DNA of 64,000 bases from Buchnera aphidicola (Schlechtendalia chinensis) (GTDB lineage Bacteria > Pseudomonadota > Gammaproteobacteria > Enterobacterales > Enterobacteriaceae): assembly GCF_001648115.1 (NCBI RefSeq), contig NZ_CP011299.1, forward strand, positions 124,001-188,000, written 5' to 3'. Numbering within the stretch: position 1 is the stretch's first letter; each line of letters begins with the position of its first letter. Below, piece after piece: positions 1 through 7,603 of the stretch. Made by a program: the position numbers and the translations under genes. A model generated the notes under the pieces. It searched no databases. It was not told where the DNA came from and was given only the letters and a program-made list of their open reading frames with translations.

Positions 1-323
1 TATTTTATTAATTAATGAAACATGAAAAATTAAATATTATGATGTTTTTTATTGTTAACGATTATATTAAATTTTTTGATTATATTCAATATATTTTAAT
101 CGACGAAACATTCGTATTAATGTAATATAAGAATTATATGTACTATAATTATACTGTTATAGTATACATATACTTTTAAAGCGTTTTTAAGTTTATTATT
201 TATGACAATTTTTTTTTAAGAAACATATTTAACTATATTCTATATAGTACATTTTTTAACAAATTTTTTGGACTATTATATGCATAAACTGCAGTTAAGA
301 AAATATAAAGGTGTAGTATTTAT
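1..323. other. AT-rich intergenic region upstream of ydiK
   Basis: No open frame or RNA gene is recognisable. An 8-bp inverted repeat (141-148 pairing with 157-164) could form a small hairpin. A purine-rich ribosome-binding sequence (aaagg, 307-311) precedes ydiK. The ydiK promoter presumably lies here, but I cannot place it convincingly because the whole stretch is A/T. Confidence 0.5.
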
Positions 324-1439
324 ATGCGAAATAAACGAGAAGGTATAGATTTTCCTCAAGCTATTTTTTCTCTAATATTTATTATAATTATGATATTTTC
401 TAGTTTGTGGATTATGCGACCATTTTTTTTGGGGTTTGCATGGGCTAGTATGGTAGTAATAGCAACGTGGCCTATATTTTTAAAACTTAGATTTTTACTG
501 TGGAATAGTAGAGTGTGTGCTGTTATAACAATGATTTCTATCTTGTTATTAATTTTTATTATTCCAATTTTTTGTTTAGTTAACAGTTTAATTGATAATA
601 GTACATCAGTAATCAGTTGGTTAAGTTCAGAAAATTTAAGATTTCCAGATTTTTATTGGTTACAAGATATTCCTATTATCGGAGAAAAATTATTTTTAAG
701 TTATCAGAAATTGTTAGACGAAGGTGGTGCTGAATTAATTACTAAAATACAACCTTATATGGGTAAAACTACTGAATTTTTTATTCTTCAAGTAGGTCAT
801 TTTGGTAGATTTGTTATTCATTTAATTTTAATGTTAGTTTTTAGTTCTTTATTATATTGGAATGGTGAAAGAACAAAAAATATAATTAGACATTTTGCTA
901 TTCGTTTAGGTTCTAATTCTGGAGATTCAGTTGTTTTATTAGCTGGTCAGGCTGTTAGGGCAGTAGCTTTAGGTGTCGTTGTTACAGCATTAGTTCAAGG
1001 TATTTTAGGAGGTATAGGATTAGCTGTTTCTGGTATTCCTTATTCTTCTTTACTAATGATATTGATAATTATTTTTTGTTTAGTTCAATTAGGTCCATTA
1101 CCTGTACTAATTCCAGCAATTGTATGGTTATATTGGAACGGTAACACTACTTGGGGAACAGTCTTGCTAGTATGGAGTTGTATAGTATGTGTTTTAGATC
1201 ATATATTACGTCCTATTCTTATACGTATGGGTGCTGATTTACCAACTGTATTAATTTTATCAGGAGTTATAGGTGGATTAATTGCATTTGGTATGATTGG
1301 TCTATTTGTTGGACCGGTAGTATTAGTTATATCATATCGTCTTATTTCTTCTTGGATGGATGAAATTCCAGCTCCGAGTTCTTTATCGAAAGAATCGAAA
1401 AAACATTTTTTATTAAAGAACAAAATTAAAAATAAGTAA
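324..1439 (+). CDS. ydiK: YdiK, AI-2E/UPF0118-family inner-membrane permease
   Basis: A 371-residue polytopic membrane protein that aligns end to end with E. coli YdiK (about 370 residues). Hydrophobic segments cluster in the first 90 residues, around 150-180, and from about 205 to 345. Family-typical stretches include GFAWASMVVIATWP near residue 33 and the C-terminal LILSGVIGGLIAFGMIGLF. The ATG follows aaagg at 307-311. The family is called AI-2E transporter-like, but the substrate of YdiK is not established, so I make no transport claim. The last residues are Lys/Asn-rich and poorly conserved. It stands alone ahead of a 578-base gap. Confidence 0.93.
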   Translation: MRNKREGIDFPQAIFSLIFIIIMIFSSLWIMRPFFLGFAWASMVVIATWPIFLKLRFLLWNSRVCAVITMISILLLIFIIPIFCLVNSLIDNSTSVISWLSSENLRFPDFYWLQDIPIIGEKLFLSYQKLLDEGGAELITKIQPYMGKTTEFFILQVGHFGRFVIHLILMLVFSSLLYWNGERTKNIIRHFAIRLGSNSGDSVVLLAGQAVRAVALGVVVTALVQGILGGIGLAVSGIPYSSLLMILIIIFCLVQLGPLPVLIPAIVWLYWNGNTTWGTVLLVWSCIVCVLDHILRPILIRMGADLPTVLILSGVIGGLIAFGMIGLFVGPVVLVISYRLISSWMDEIPAPSSLSKESKKHFLLKNKIKNK

Positions 1440-2017
1440 TAATCTGTATTATTTAGGACTATTTTGAGTATGTCTTTTTTAAAGATTAACTCATATTAGA
1501 AATATGAAACTATTTCTATTGGTTCTTGAAGTGTTTTTATAATTTATTAATGATTATTATTCATAATAAGAAAATTTTACATAATGTAAATTTAATAATA
1601 ATTATAATGAAATAGCGAAGTACTTGTAATATTCATGCGAATTAATATTAAATTTAGAGTTTATAACCATTTTAGAGTTACAATTTTTGTACGTTTTTTT
1701 GAAAATATATTTAAATATTACATATGTATATTTAAAATATTTTTAATTTTTTAAAAATATATGAGTTTTAGAAAATATGGTAGTTATAATAGTAAAATTT
1801 AATGGATTCAAAAATTTTTTATTATATATACATAACAATTTTACAATTATTTTCAATAAAAATGTTTTTAGAAACAAATTTATAGAAATGTTTTATACAG
1901 AATATTTTTTAATTATTGTTTTTATCTTTAACATGTACTGTTACAAAATTTATAACCAATATTTTTTTTAATAAAATTATTGTTTATATTGTATGTAAAG
2001 GAAATTTAGAGAAAAAT
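1440..2017. other. Intergenic region without a recognisable gene
   Basis: About 580 bases of A/T-rich sequence between ydiK and aroH. Short open frames occur (for example 1777-1971) but consist of low-complexity Ile/Phe/Asn codons with no family resemblance. No tRNA-like cloverleaf and no strong terminator were seen. The ribosome-binding site of aroH (aaagga, 1997-2002) lies at its end. Confidence 0.5.
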
Positions 2018-3064
2018 ATGAAGAAAACAGATGAATTGAGAACAATACGAATTGATCCATTAATTACTCCAGTTGAGTTAGCACACCATTATCCGATTAC
2101 TTCTTCTATTATGGATACTGTTATTAAAGCTAGAAAGAATATAGCTAATATTATGACAGGAACTGATTCGCGTTTGTTAGTTGTAATAGGCCCATGTTCA
2201 GTACATGATCCTTTAGCTGCCGTAGAATATGCACAAAGATTAAATGAATTGCGAAAAAAATATTTTTCTCGTCTTGAAATTGTAATGCGTACTTATTTTG
2301 AAAAGCCGCGTACTGTAGTAGGATGGAAGGGACTCATTTCAGACCCTGATTTAGATGGTAGTTTTCGTGTTAATCATGGTTTATCAATAGCTAGAAAGTT
2401 ACTTTTAGATATTAATTCATTAGGTCTCCCGGCTGCTACTGAATTTTTAGACATAGTTATTGGACAATTTATAGCAGATTTAATAAGTTGGGGTGCAATA
2501 GGTGCGAGAACTACTGAAAGTCAAATTCATCGTGAAATGGCATCTGCGTTATCTTGCCCGGTAGGATTTAAGAATGGAACTGATGGAAATATACGCATTG
2601 CAATAGATGCTATTCGTGCTGCTAGTGTTAAACATTTGTTTTTAGCACCTAACAAGCATGGAAAGATGACTATAAATCATACTAGTGGAAATCCATTCGG
2701 TCATGTTATTATGCGTGGAGGAAAATCTCCAAATTATCATGCTAAAGATATAGATTTAACTGTAAGGTATTTACAAGAATTTAATCTTCCAGAATATTTA
2801 ATGATTGATTTTAGTCATGGAAATTGTTTAAAACAACATAGACGCCAATGTGATGTAGGGGAATCGATAGCTAAGCAAATAAGAGATGGTTCTACTGCTA
2901 TATTTGGTGTTATGATTGAGAGCTTTATAGAAGAAGGTTCTCAAAAAGTAGTTGATGAAAAAAAATTAATTTATGGAAAATCAATAACAGATCCTTGTTT
3001 AGGATGGAATGATAGTATATATATTCTTAAGCAGTTAGCAAATGCTGTGAATAGTCGATTTTAA
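2018..3064 (+). CDS. aroH: 3-deoxy-7-phosphoheptulonate synthase, AroH (Trp-type)
   Basis: Condenses phosphoenolpyruvate and erythrose 4-phosphate to DAHP, the first step of the shikimate pathway leading to Trp, Phe and Tyr. The 348-residue product equals E. coli AroH in length and matches it closest among the three E. coli isozymes (N-terminal KTDELRTIRI). The motif VIGPCSVHD is at residues 57-64, and the conserved GARTTESQ and FSHGNC stretches follow. The frame is open back to 1916, but the family start is the ATG at 2018, preceded by aaagga. It is the only DAHP synthase in this window. No clear TrpR operator is visible upstream, so feedback or repression cannot be judged from the DNA. Confidence 0.95.
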   Translation: MKKTDELRTIRIDPLITPVELAHHYPITSSIMDTVIKARKNIANIMTGTDSRLLVVIGPCSVHDPLAAVEYAQRLNELRKKYFSRLEIVMRTYFEKPRTVVGWKGLISDPDLDGSFRVNHGLSIARKLLLDINSLGLPAATEFLDIVIGQFIADLISWGAIGARTTESQIHREMASALSCPVGFKNGTDGNIRIAIDAIRAASVKHLFLAPNKHGKMTINHTSGNPFGHVIMRGGKSPNYHAKDIDLTVRYLQEFNLPEYLMIDFSHGNCLKQHRRQCDVGESIAKQIRDGSTAIFGVMIESFIEEGSQKVVDEKKLIYGKSITDPCLGWNDSIYILKQLANAVNSRF

Positions 3065-3247
3065 TTTTAATTGTTATATGGCGATTTTAATTAATATTTT
3101 TTAGTTATGTAATTAGTGAATATATAAATTCAATTTTTAAGATTTAATATTTTTATTTAATTTTTTATATTTTTAAATTTAAACATAATAGTTTATATTT
3201 TACTCTTCGATAGAATACAGTCAATAAAATGTTTCTAAGGGTTTGAA

Positions 3248-5176
3248 ATGCCGGTTATTACGTTATCTGATGGACGTAAATTAATATATAACAGTTCTGT
3301 TTCACTTTTTGAAATTGCAAATGATATTTCACCAAATTTAGTAAAAAATTTTTGTTTTGGAAATGTTAATGATATTAGTCTAAGTAGAGATACTATCATA
3401 AGTTATGATGCTTATGTCGAAATTATTTATAATAATAATTTAACTTTTTTAAACATTATACGAAATACTTTTATTTGCATTTTAGGACACGCTGCAAAAG
3501 AACTTTGGCCGAACGTAAAAATTGGGACAGGTTCTGTCATAGAAAATGGATTCTATTGTGACATAGAATGTGACTTTGTGTTTACGAGTTCACATATGAG
3601 TTTATTAGAATCTCAAATGTTAAATGTTTGTAAAAGAAAATACAAAGTTTGTACCCATAAAGTTACGTGGGAAAAGGCACACAAGATTTTTCAAGAGCGT
3701 TCTGAAAAATATAAGTTATTAGTTTTAAAAAATGATTTTGATGGTAATAAATCCGTTTCTTTGTGCTTTCATCAAAATTATGTTGATTTTCAATTTGACA
3801 TTGCCGTTCCGGATGTATCTTTTTGTAAATATTTTAAATTACTAAAATTTTCTGGTGTGTATTGGGATAGGAATAAAGAAAATAAAATTTTACAAAGAAT
3901 TTATGGAACTGCTTGGGCTTCATCATGCGATTTGAAAAAATATTTAGAGTATATAGCACAGTCTGAAAAACGTGATCATAGGAAATTATCCAAAAGGTTA
4001 GATTTGTATCATCTTCAGGAAGAATCCCCGGGTATGATTTTTTGGCATCATAACGGAATGATCATTTTTCGAGAATTGAAAACACTTATACGAGAAAAGT
4101 TGCAAAGATATTGTTATCAAGAAGTCAAAACACCATCAATTATGGATATAAAGATTTGGGAAAAGAGTGGGCATTTAGACAATTATCAAGACCTTATGTT
4201 TATGACAAGTTCCGAAAAAAATGTATATGGAATTAAACCTATGAACTGCCCTGGTCACGTGCAAATTTTTAATAATGTTCTGCATTCTTATCGAGATCTT
4301 CCTGTTCGTATTTCGGAGTTTGGAAGTTGTCATAGAAATGAACCATCAGGTTCTTTACATGGATTAATGAGAATTAGGCATTTTACACAAGATGACGCTC
4401 ACATTTTTTGTAGAGAAGATCAAGTTTGTGATGAAATTAGTAATTGCATAAAAATGATTTATGATGTATATGAAGTATTTGGTTTTAAAAAAATTTTAGT
4501 GAAATTATCAACTCGTCCTGAAAATAGAATTGGAAGCGATGCAATTTGGGATAGAGCTGAAGATAATTTGAAGTTTTCGTTAAAAGAAAATAATATATTA
4601 TTTGAATATCAAAAAGGAGAAGGTGCATTTTATGGCCCGAAAATTGAATTATCATTACTGGATTGTTTAGGAAGAGTTTGGCAGTGTGCAACTATACAAT
4701 TAGATTTTTATTTACCTATGAATTTAGGGGCTTTTTATATTGATGAAAATAATGCGAAAGTAGTTCCAATAATAATTCATAGAGCAGTTTTGGGTTCTAT
4801 CGAACGATTTATTGGGATTTTAATAGAAGAATATTCTGGAAATTTTCCAACATGGATATCTCCTGTTCAAGTAGTAATTATAAGTGTAAATAGAAGTCAT
4901 ATTAAATATGCTGAGAAATTATTTAATAGTTGGTTTTATTTAGGTATACGAGTAAAATTAGATGTAAGAAGTGAAAAAGTTAGTTTTAAGATCAGAGAAT
5001 GCATTGTAAAAAAAATTCCATATATTGTTATTTGTGGAGATAAGGAAGTAGCTAAAAATAAAGTTACTTTTAGAACTCGATCAGGAAAGAACGTTGAATT
5101 AGTAGACATACAATATTTCGTTTCAAAATTGCAAAAAGAAATTGTTAACCGAAGTTTACATCTTTTGGAGGAATAA
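3248..5176 (+). CDS. thrS: Threonyl-tRNA synthetase with a degenerate editing site
   Basis: Charges tRNA-Thr. The 642 residues equal the E. coli length and align without gaps at the key positions. Order: TGS-like domain (1-60), N2 editing domain (about 63-225), class II catalytic core, anticodon-binding domain (about 535-642). The zinc ligands of the aminoacylation site are intact: Cys334 in MNCPGH, His385 in QDDAHIF, His511 in IIHRAVLG. In contrast the four classical editing residues of E. coli (His73, His77, Cys182, His186) read Asn73, Cys77, Gln182 and Ala186. The enzyme should charge Thr but probably cannot clear Ser-tRNA-Thr. The start ATG follows taagg at 3236-3240. First gene of the thrS-infC-rpmI-rplT cluster. 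Confidence 0.97.
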   Translation: MPVITLSDGRKLIYNSSVSLFEIANDISPNLVKNFCFGNVNDISLSRDTIISYDAYVEIIYNNNLTFLNIIRNTFICILGHAAKELWPNVKIGTGSVIENGFYCDIECDFVFTSSHMSLLESQMLNVCKRKYKVCTHKVTWEKAHKIFQERSEKYKLLVLKNDFDGNKSVSLCFHQNYVDFQFDIAVPDVSFCKYFKLLKFSGVYWDRNKENKILQRIYGTAWASSCDLKKYLEYIAQSEKRDHRKLSKRLDLYHLQEESPGMIFWHHNGMIIFRELKTLIREKLQRYCYQEVKTPSIMDIKIWEKSGHLDNYQDLMFMTSSEKNVYGIKPMNCPGHVQIFNNVLHSYRDLPVRISEFGSCHRNEPSGSLHGLMRIRHFTQDDAHIFCREDQVCDEISNCIKMIYDVYEVFGFKKILVKLSTRPENRIGSDAIWDRAEDNLKFSLKENNILFEYQKGEGAFYGPKIELSLLDCLGRVWQCATIQLDFYLPMNLGAFYIDENNAKVVPIIIHRAVLGSIERFIGILIEEYSGNFPTWISPVQVVIISVNRSHIKYAEKLFNSWFYLGIRVKLDVRSEKVSFKIRECIVKKIPYIVICGDKEVAKNKVTFRTRSGKNVELVDIQYFVSKLQKEIVNRSLHLLEE

Positions 5177-5182
5177 AGTATT
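5167..5182 (+). promoter_or_regulatory. infC ribosome-binding site with rare AUU start codon
   Basis: The Shine-Dalgarno sequence ggagg (5167-5171) lies inside the last codons of thrS, eight bases before ATT at 5180-5182. In E. coli infC also begins with AUU, and IF3 represses its own synthesis by discriminating against this codon. The same arrangement is seen here, so the feedback is probably retained. Confidence 0.85.
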
Positions 5183-5725
5183 AAAGTCGTAAAGAAAATT
5201 CAAATATTAAAACCAAACCGTATAAATAATGAAATTCGTTCTTCTAAGGTACGTTTAACTGATATTCATGGAGAACAGATTGGTATTGTTGCTTTTCACG
5301 AAGCTTTAAAGAGAGCAAAAGAATTAGGAGTAGATTTAGTTGAAATTAGTCCGAATGCTGAACCTCCGGTATGTCGTATTATGAACTATGGAAAGTTTTT
5401 ATATCAAAAAAGTAAATCTATTAAAAAACAGAAAAAAAAACAGAAAGTAGTGAACGTGAAAGAAATAAAATTCCGTCCTGGTACTGATGAAAGTGATTAT
5501 CAAGTTAAGCTTCGTAATTCTATACGTTTTTTAGAAAATGGAAATAAAGTTAAAATAACTTTGCGTTTCCGAGGACGTGAAATGGTACATCAACAGATTG
5601 GTGTAAAGGTATTGAATCGTATTAAAAATGATTTATTAGAATTATCTTTAGTAGAAGTGTTTCCCTCTAAAATAGAAGGTCGTCAAATGATTATGGTTTT
5701 AGCACCTAAAAAAAAGCAGCAATGA
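5180..5725 (+). CDS. infC: Translation initiation factor IF-3 (AUU start)
   Basis: Binds the 30S subunit, prevents premature joining of 50S and checks start codons. From ATT at 5180 the frame encodes 181 residues, against 180 in E. coli. The N-terminal part ([10 protein letters not shown], then [23 protein letters not shown] near residues 50-70) aligns without a gap, which excludes starting at the first in-frame ATG (5381): that would discard a third of the protein. The C-terminal domain ends in [13 protein letters not shown]. Only three bases separate it from thrS, so the two are co-transcribed. The linker is very Lys-rich. Confidence 0.95.
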   Translation: MKVVKKIQILKPNRINNEIRSSKVRLTDIHGEQIGIVAFHEALKRAKELGVDLVEISPNAEPPVCRIMNYGKFLYQKSKSIKKQKKKQKVVNVKEIKFRPGTDESDYQVKLRNSIRFLENGNKVKITLRFRGREMVHQQIGVKVLNRIKNDLLELSLVEVFPSKIEGRQMIMVLAPKKKQQ

Positions 5726-5803
5726 AAATAGTATTATTTTACTAAACTTTATTTAATTATGGTTAATTATATTTGTTATATGTATTGTTAACGGAATATT
5801 GAA

Positions 5804-6001
5804 ATGCCTAAGATAAAAACTTTGCGTAGTGCAGCTAAACGTTTTACGAAAACTGCATCTGGTATGTTTAAACGTAAACAAGCCAATTTGCGACACATTT
5901 TAACAAAAAAATCTTCTGATCGCAAAAGGCATTTGCGTTCGAAGGCAATGGTTTCTAAATGCGATCAAAAAAAGATACGTCTATTTCTACCTTATTTATA
6001 A
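5804..6001 (+). CDS. rpmI: 50S ribosomal protein L35
   Basis: A 65-residue basic protein with the L35 signature ([27 protein letters not shown]). Length matches E. coli L35. It lies 78 bases after infC and 38 before rplT in the conserved infC-rpmI-rplT order. In E. coli, L20 represses rpmI-rplT translation through the infC-rpmI leader; the 78-base spacer here is short, and I cannot show that the control structure persists. Confidence 0.96.
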   Translation: MPKIKTLRSAAKRFTKTASGMFKRKQANLRHILTKKSSDRKRHLRSKAMVSKCDQKKIRLFLPYL

Positions 6002-6039
6002 AGTAAATTTAAATTCATGTTAAAAGAGTATAACATAAT

Positions 6040-6393
6040 ATGGCTCGTGTAAAACGTGGAGTAAATGCTCGTTATCGTCATAAGAAGATATTAAAGAAAA
6101 CTAAAGGTTATTACGGTGCACGTTCGAGAACGTATAGATCAGCGTGTCAAGCTGTTATTAAATCAGGGCAATATTCTTATCGTGATCGTCGTCAAAAAAA
6201 ACGTCAATTCAGAAAATTATGGATTTCTCGTATTAATGCTGCGGTACGTGAGAATCAAATTTCTTATAGCCGATTTATGTATGGATTAAAGAAAGCATCG
6301 ATTGACATTGATCGAAAAATGTTGTCTGATATTGCTATTTTTGATAAAACTTCTTTCGATTTATTAGTAAGGAGTTCAAAAAATGCGTTGTAA
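6040..6393 (+). CDS. rplT: 50S ribosomal protein L20
   Basis: A 117-residue basic protein (E. coli 118) with the L20 pattern: [32 protein letters not shown] near residues 27-40 and [21 protein letters not shown] near 48-68. It binds 23S rRNA early in 50S assembly. It closes the thrS-infC-rpmI-rplT block and is followed by a rho-independent terminator at 6511-6537, ahead of pheS. Confidence 0.96.
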   Translation: MARVKRGVNARYRHKKILKKTKGYYGARSRTYRSACQAVIKSGQYSYRDRRQKKRQFRKLWISRINAAVRENQISYSRFMYGLKKASIDIDRKMLSDIAIFDKTSFDLLVRSSKNAL

Positions 6394-6510
6394 AAATTAT
6401 TAATTTATAAAAAATAGTAATTATTTTTCTTAAATTTTAAAAATTTTAAAAAATTATTAGGTTTTTGCATAATTTATGACTTATGCTGTTTTAAATTTTA
6501 AAACAATTTT

Positions 6511-6537
6511 AAAAAGCTTCCAACTTGGAGGCTTTTT
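6511..6537 (+). terminator. Rho-independent terminator between rplT and pheS
   Basis: The hairpin has left arm aaaaagcttcc, loop aactt and right arm ggaggcttttt, with one G-U-type wobble in the stem, followed by more T. It sits 117 bases after rplT and 70 bases before pheS. E. coli places the pheM attenuator here, but I see no Phe-rich leader peptide, so it reads as a plain terminator or a leaderless remnant. Confidence 0.8.
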
Positions 6538-6606
6538 TAACAAAAAATTTTTTATGTTTTTAAAAGTTGTATAAATTTAATATTCTATATAATAAAGAGT
6601 AACATT

Positions 6607-7587
6607 ATGTTTAATTCTTTAAAGTGCATCAAATCGATAACGTTAGAAATTCAGAAAACTAGAACTTTAGACGAATTGGAATTGTTAAGAGTTAAATATT
6701 TAGGAAAAAATGGATATATTCCTCAACAAATGCTTGTATTGAAAAGTACGTTTTTAAAAAAAAAAAAATTTGGAGTTATATTAAATAAATTAAAAACTGA
6801 TTTATTAACTGAAATTGATAGTCATAAAAAAAAATTAGAATTGTGTAACATTAATATATTTGAAAAAAAAGAATTTATTGATACGTCTATGCATGGACGT
6901 AGAAGTAATATTGGAACGTTACATCCAATAACTACAATGATTAACAAAATAGAGAATTTTTTTTTAAAATTAGGTTTTAAAATTGTTCAGGGTCACGAAA
7001 TTGATGATGAATATCATAATTTCGATGCGTTAAATATTTCAAAAAATCATCCATCTAGAACTGATCATGATACTTTTTGGTTTGATTCAAATAGATTACT
7101 TCGTACTCAAACTTCTAATATGCAAATCAGATCAATGAAAGAAATGAGTTTACCAATTAAAATTATTGTTCCAGGAAAAGTTTATAGAAATGATCATGAT
7201 ACTACTCATACTCCTATGTTTCATCAAGTAGAAGGATTATTAATTGATCGAAATGTAAATTTTTCTAATTTGAAATGGATTATTGAATCATTTTTAGGTT
7301 GTTTTTTTAATAATAGTTTGAAGATTCGATTTCGACCTTCTTATTTTCCTTTTACTTTTTTATCCTCTGAAGTGGACATTTTAGAGAAAAATAATAGATG
7401 GTTAGAAATATTAGGTTGTGGTATGGTACATCCGAACGTGTTAAAAAATGTTGGTATTGATTCAAAAATATATTCTGGTTATGCTTTTGGGTTAGGAGTA
7501 GAAAGAATTTCTATGCTTCATCATGGTATTTCAGATATCCGCATTTTTTTTGAAAATGATTTAAAATTTCTTAAACAATTTAAATAA
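6607..7587 (+). CDS. pheS: Phenylalanyl-tRNA synthetase alpha subunit
   Basis: Catalytic subunit of the alpha2-beta2 enzyme. The 326 residues (E. coli 327) comprise an N-terminal coiled-coil region and a class II core with FDALNISKNHPSRTDHDTFW near residue 140 (motif 1 region), the motif-2 region VYRNDHDTTHTPMFHQVEGL and motif-3 GLGVERISML near the end. A run of 13 A (6756-6768) falls in the coiled-coil region and encodes Leu-Lys4; the frame is correct in the DNA, but slippage there would abort a share of the product. pheT follows after 16 bases. Confidence 0.96.
   Translation: MFNSLKCIKSITLEIQKTRTLDELELLRVKYLGKNGYIPQQMLVLKSTFLKKKKFGVILNKLKTDLLTEIDSHKKKLELCNINIFEKKEFIDTSMHGRRSNIGTLHPITTMINKIENFFLKLGFKIVQGHEIDDEYHNFDALNISKNHPSRTDHDTFWFDSNRLLRTQTSNMQIRSMKEMSLPIKIIVPGKVYRNDHDTTHTPMFHQVEGLLIDRNVNFSNLKWIIESFLGCFFNNSLKIRFRPSYFPFTFLSSEVDILEKNNRWLEILGCGMVHPNVLKNVGIDSKIYSGYAFGLGVERISMLHHGISDIRIFFENDLKFLKQFK
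6756..6768 (+). repeat. Homopolymer A13 inside pheS
   Basis: Thirteen consecutive A, the longest coding A run I found in the window. It is in frame (Leu then four Lys). Tracts of this length are known in Buchnera and Blochmannia to yield mixed-length transcripts through polymerase slippage. Confidence 0.9.
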
Positions 7588-7603
7588 AAGTGAGTGTTTT
7601 ATA

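Noticed and set aside
1777-1971. Open frame of 64 codons between ydiK and aroH
   Set aside because: Low-complexity Ile/Phe/Asn sequence expected from A/T-rich DNA; no ribosome-binding site and no family resemblance.
5381-5725. infC starting at the first in-frame ATG
   Set aside because: It would remove 67 conserved N-terminal residues that align with E. coli IF3; ATT at 5180 has a good Shine-Dalgarno.
6470-6540. Possible pheM-like leader peptide before pheS
   Set aside because: An ATG at about 6477 reads without a Phe run ahead of the hairpin; no alternative anti-terminator stem was evident, so attenuation is unsupported.
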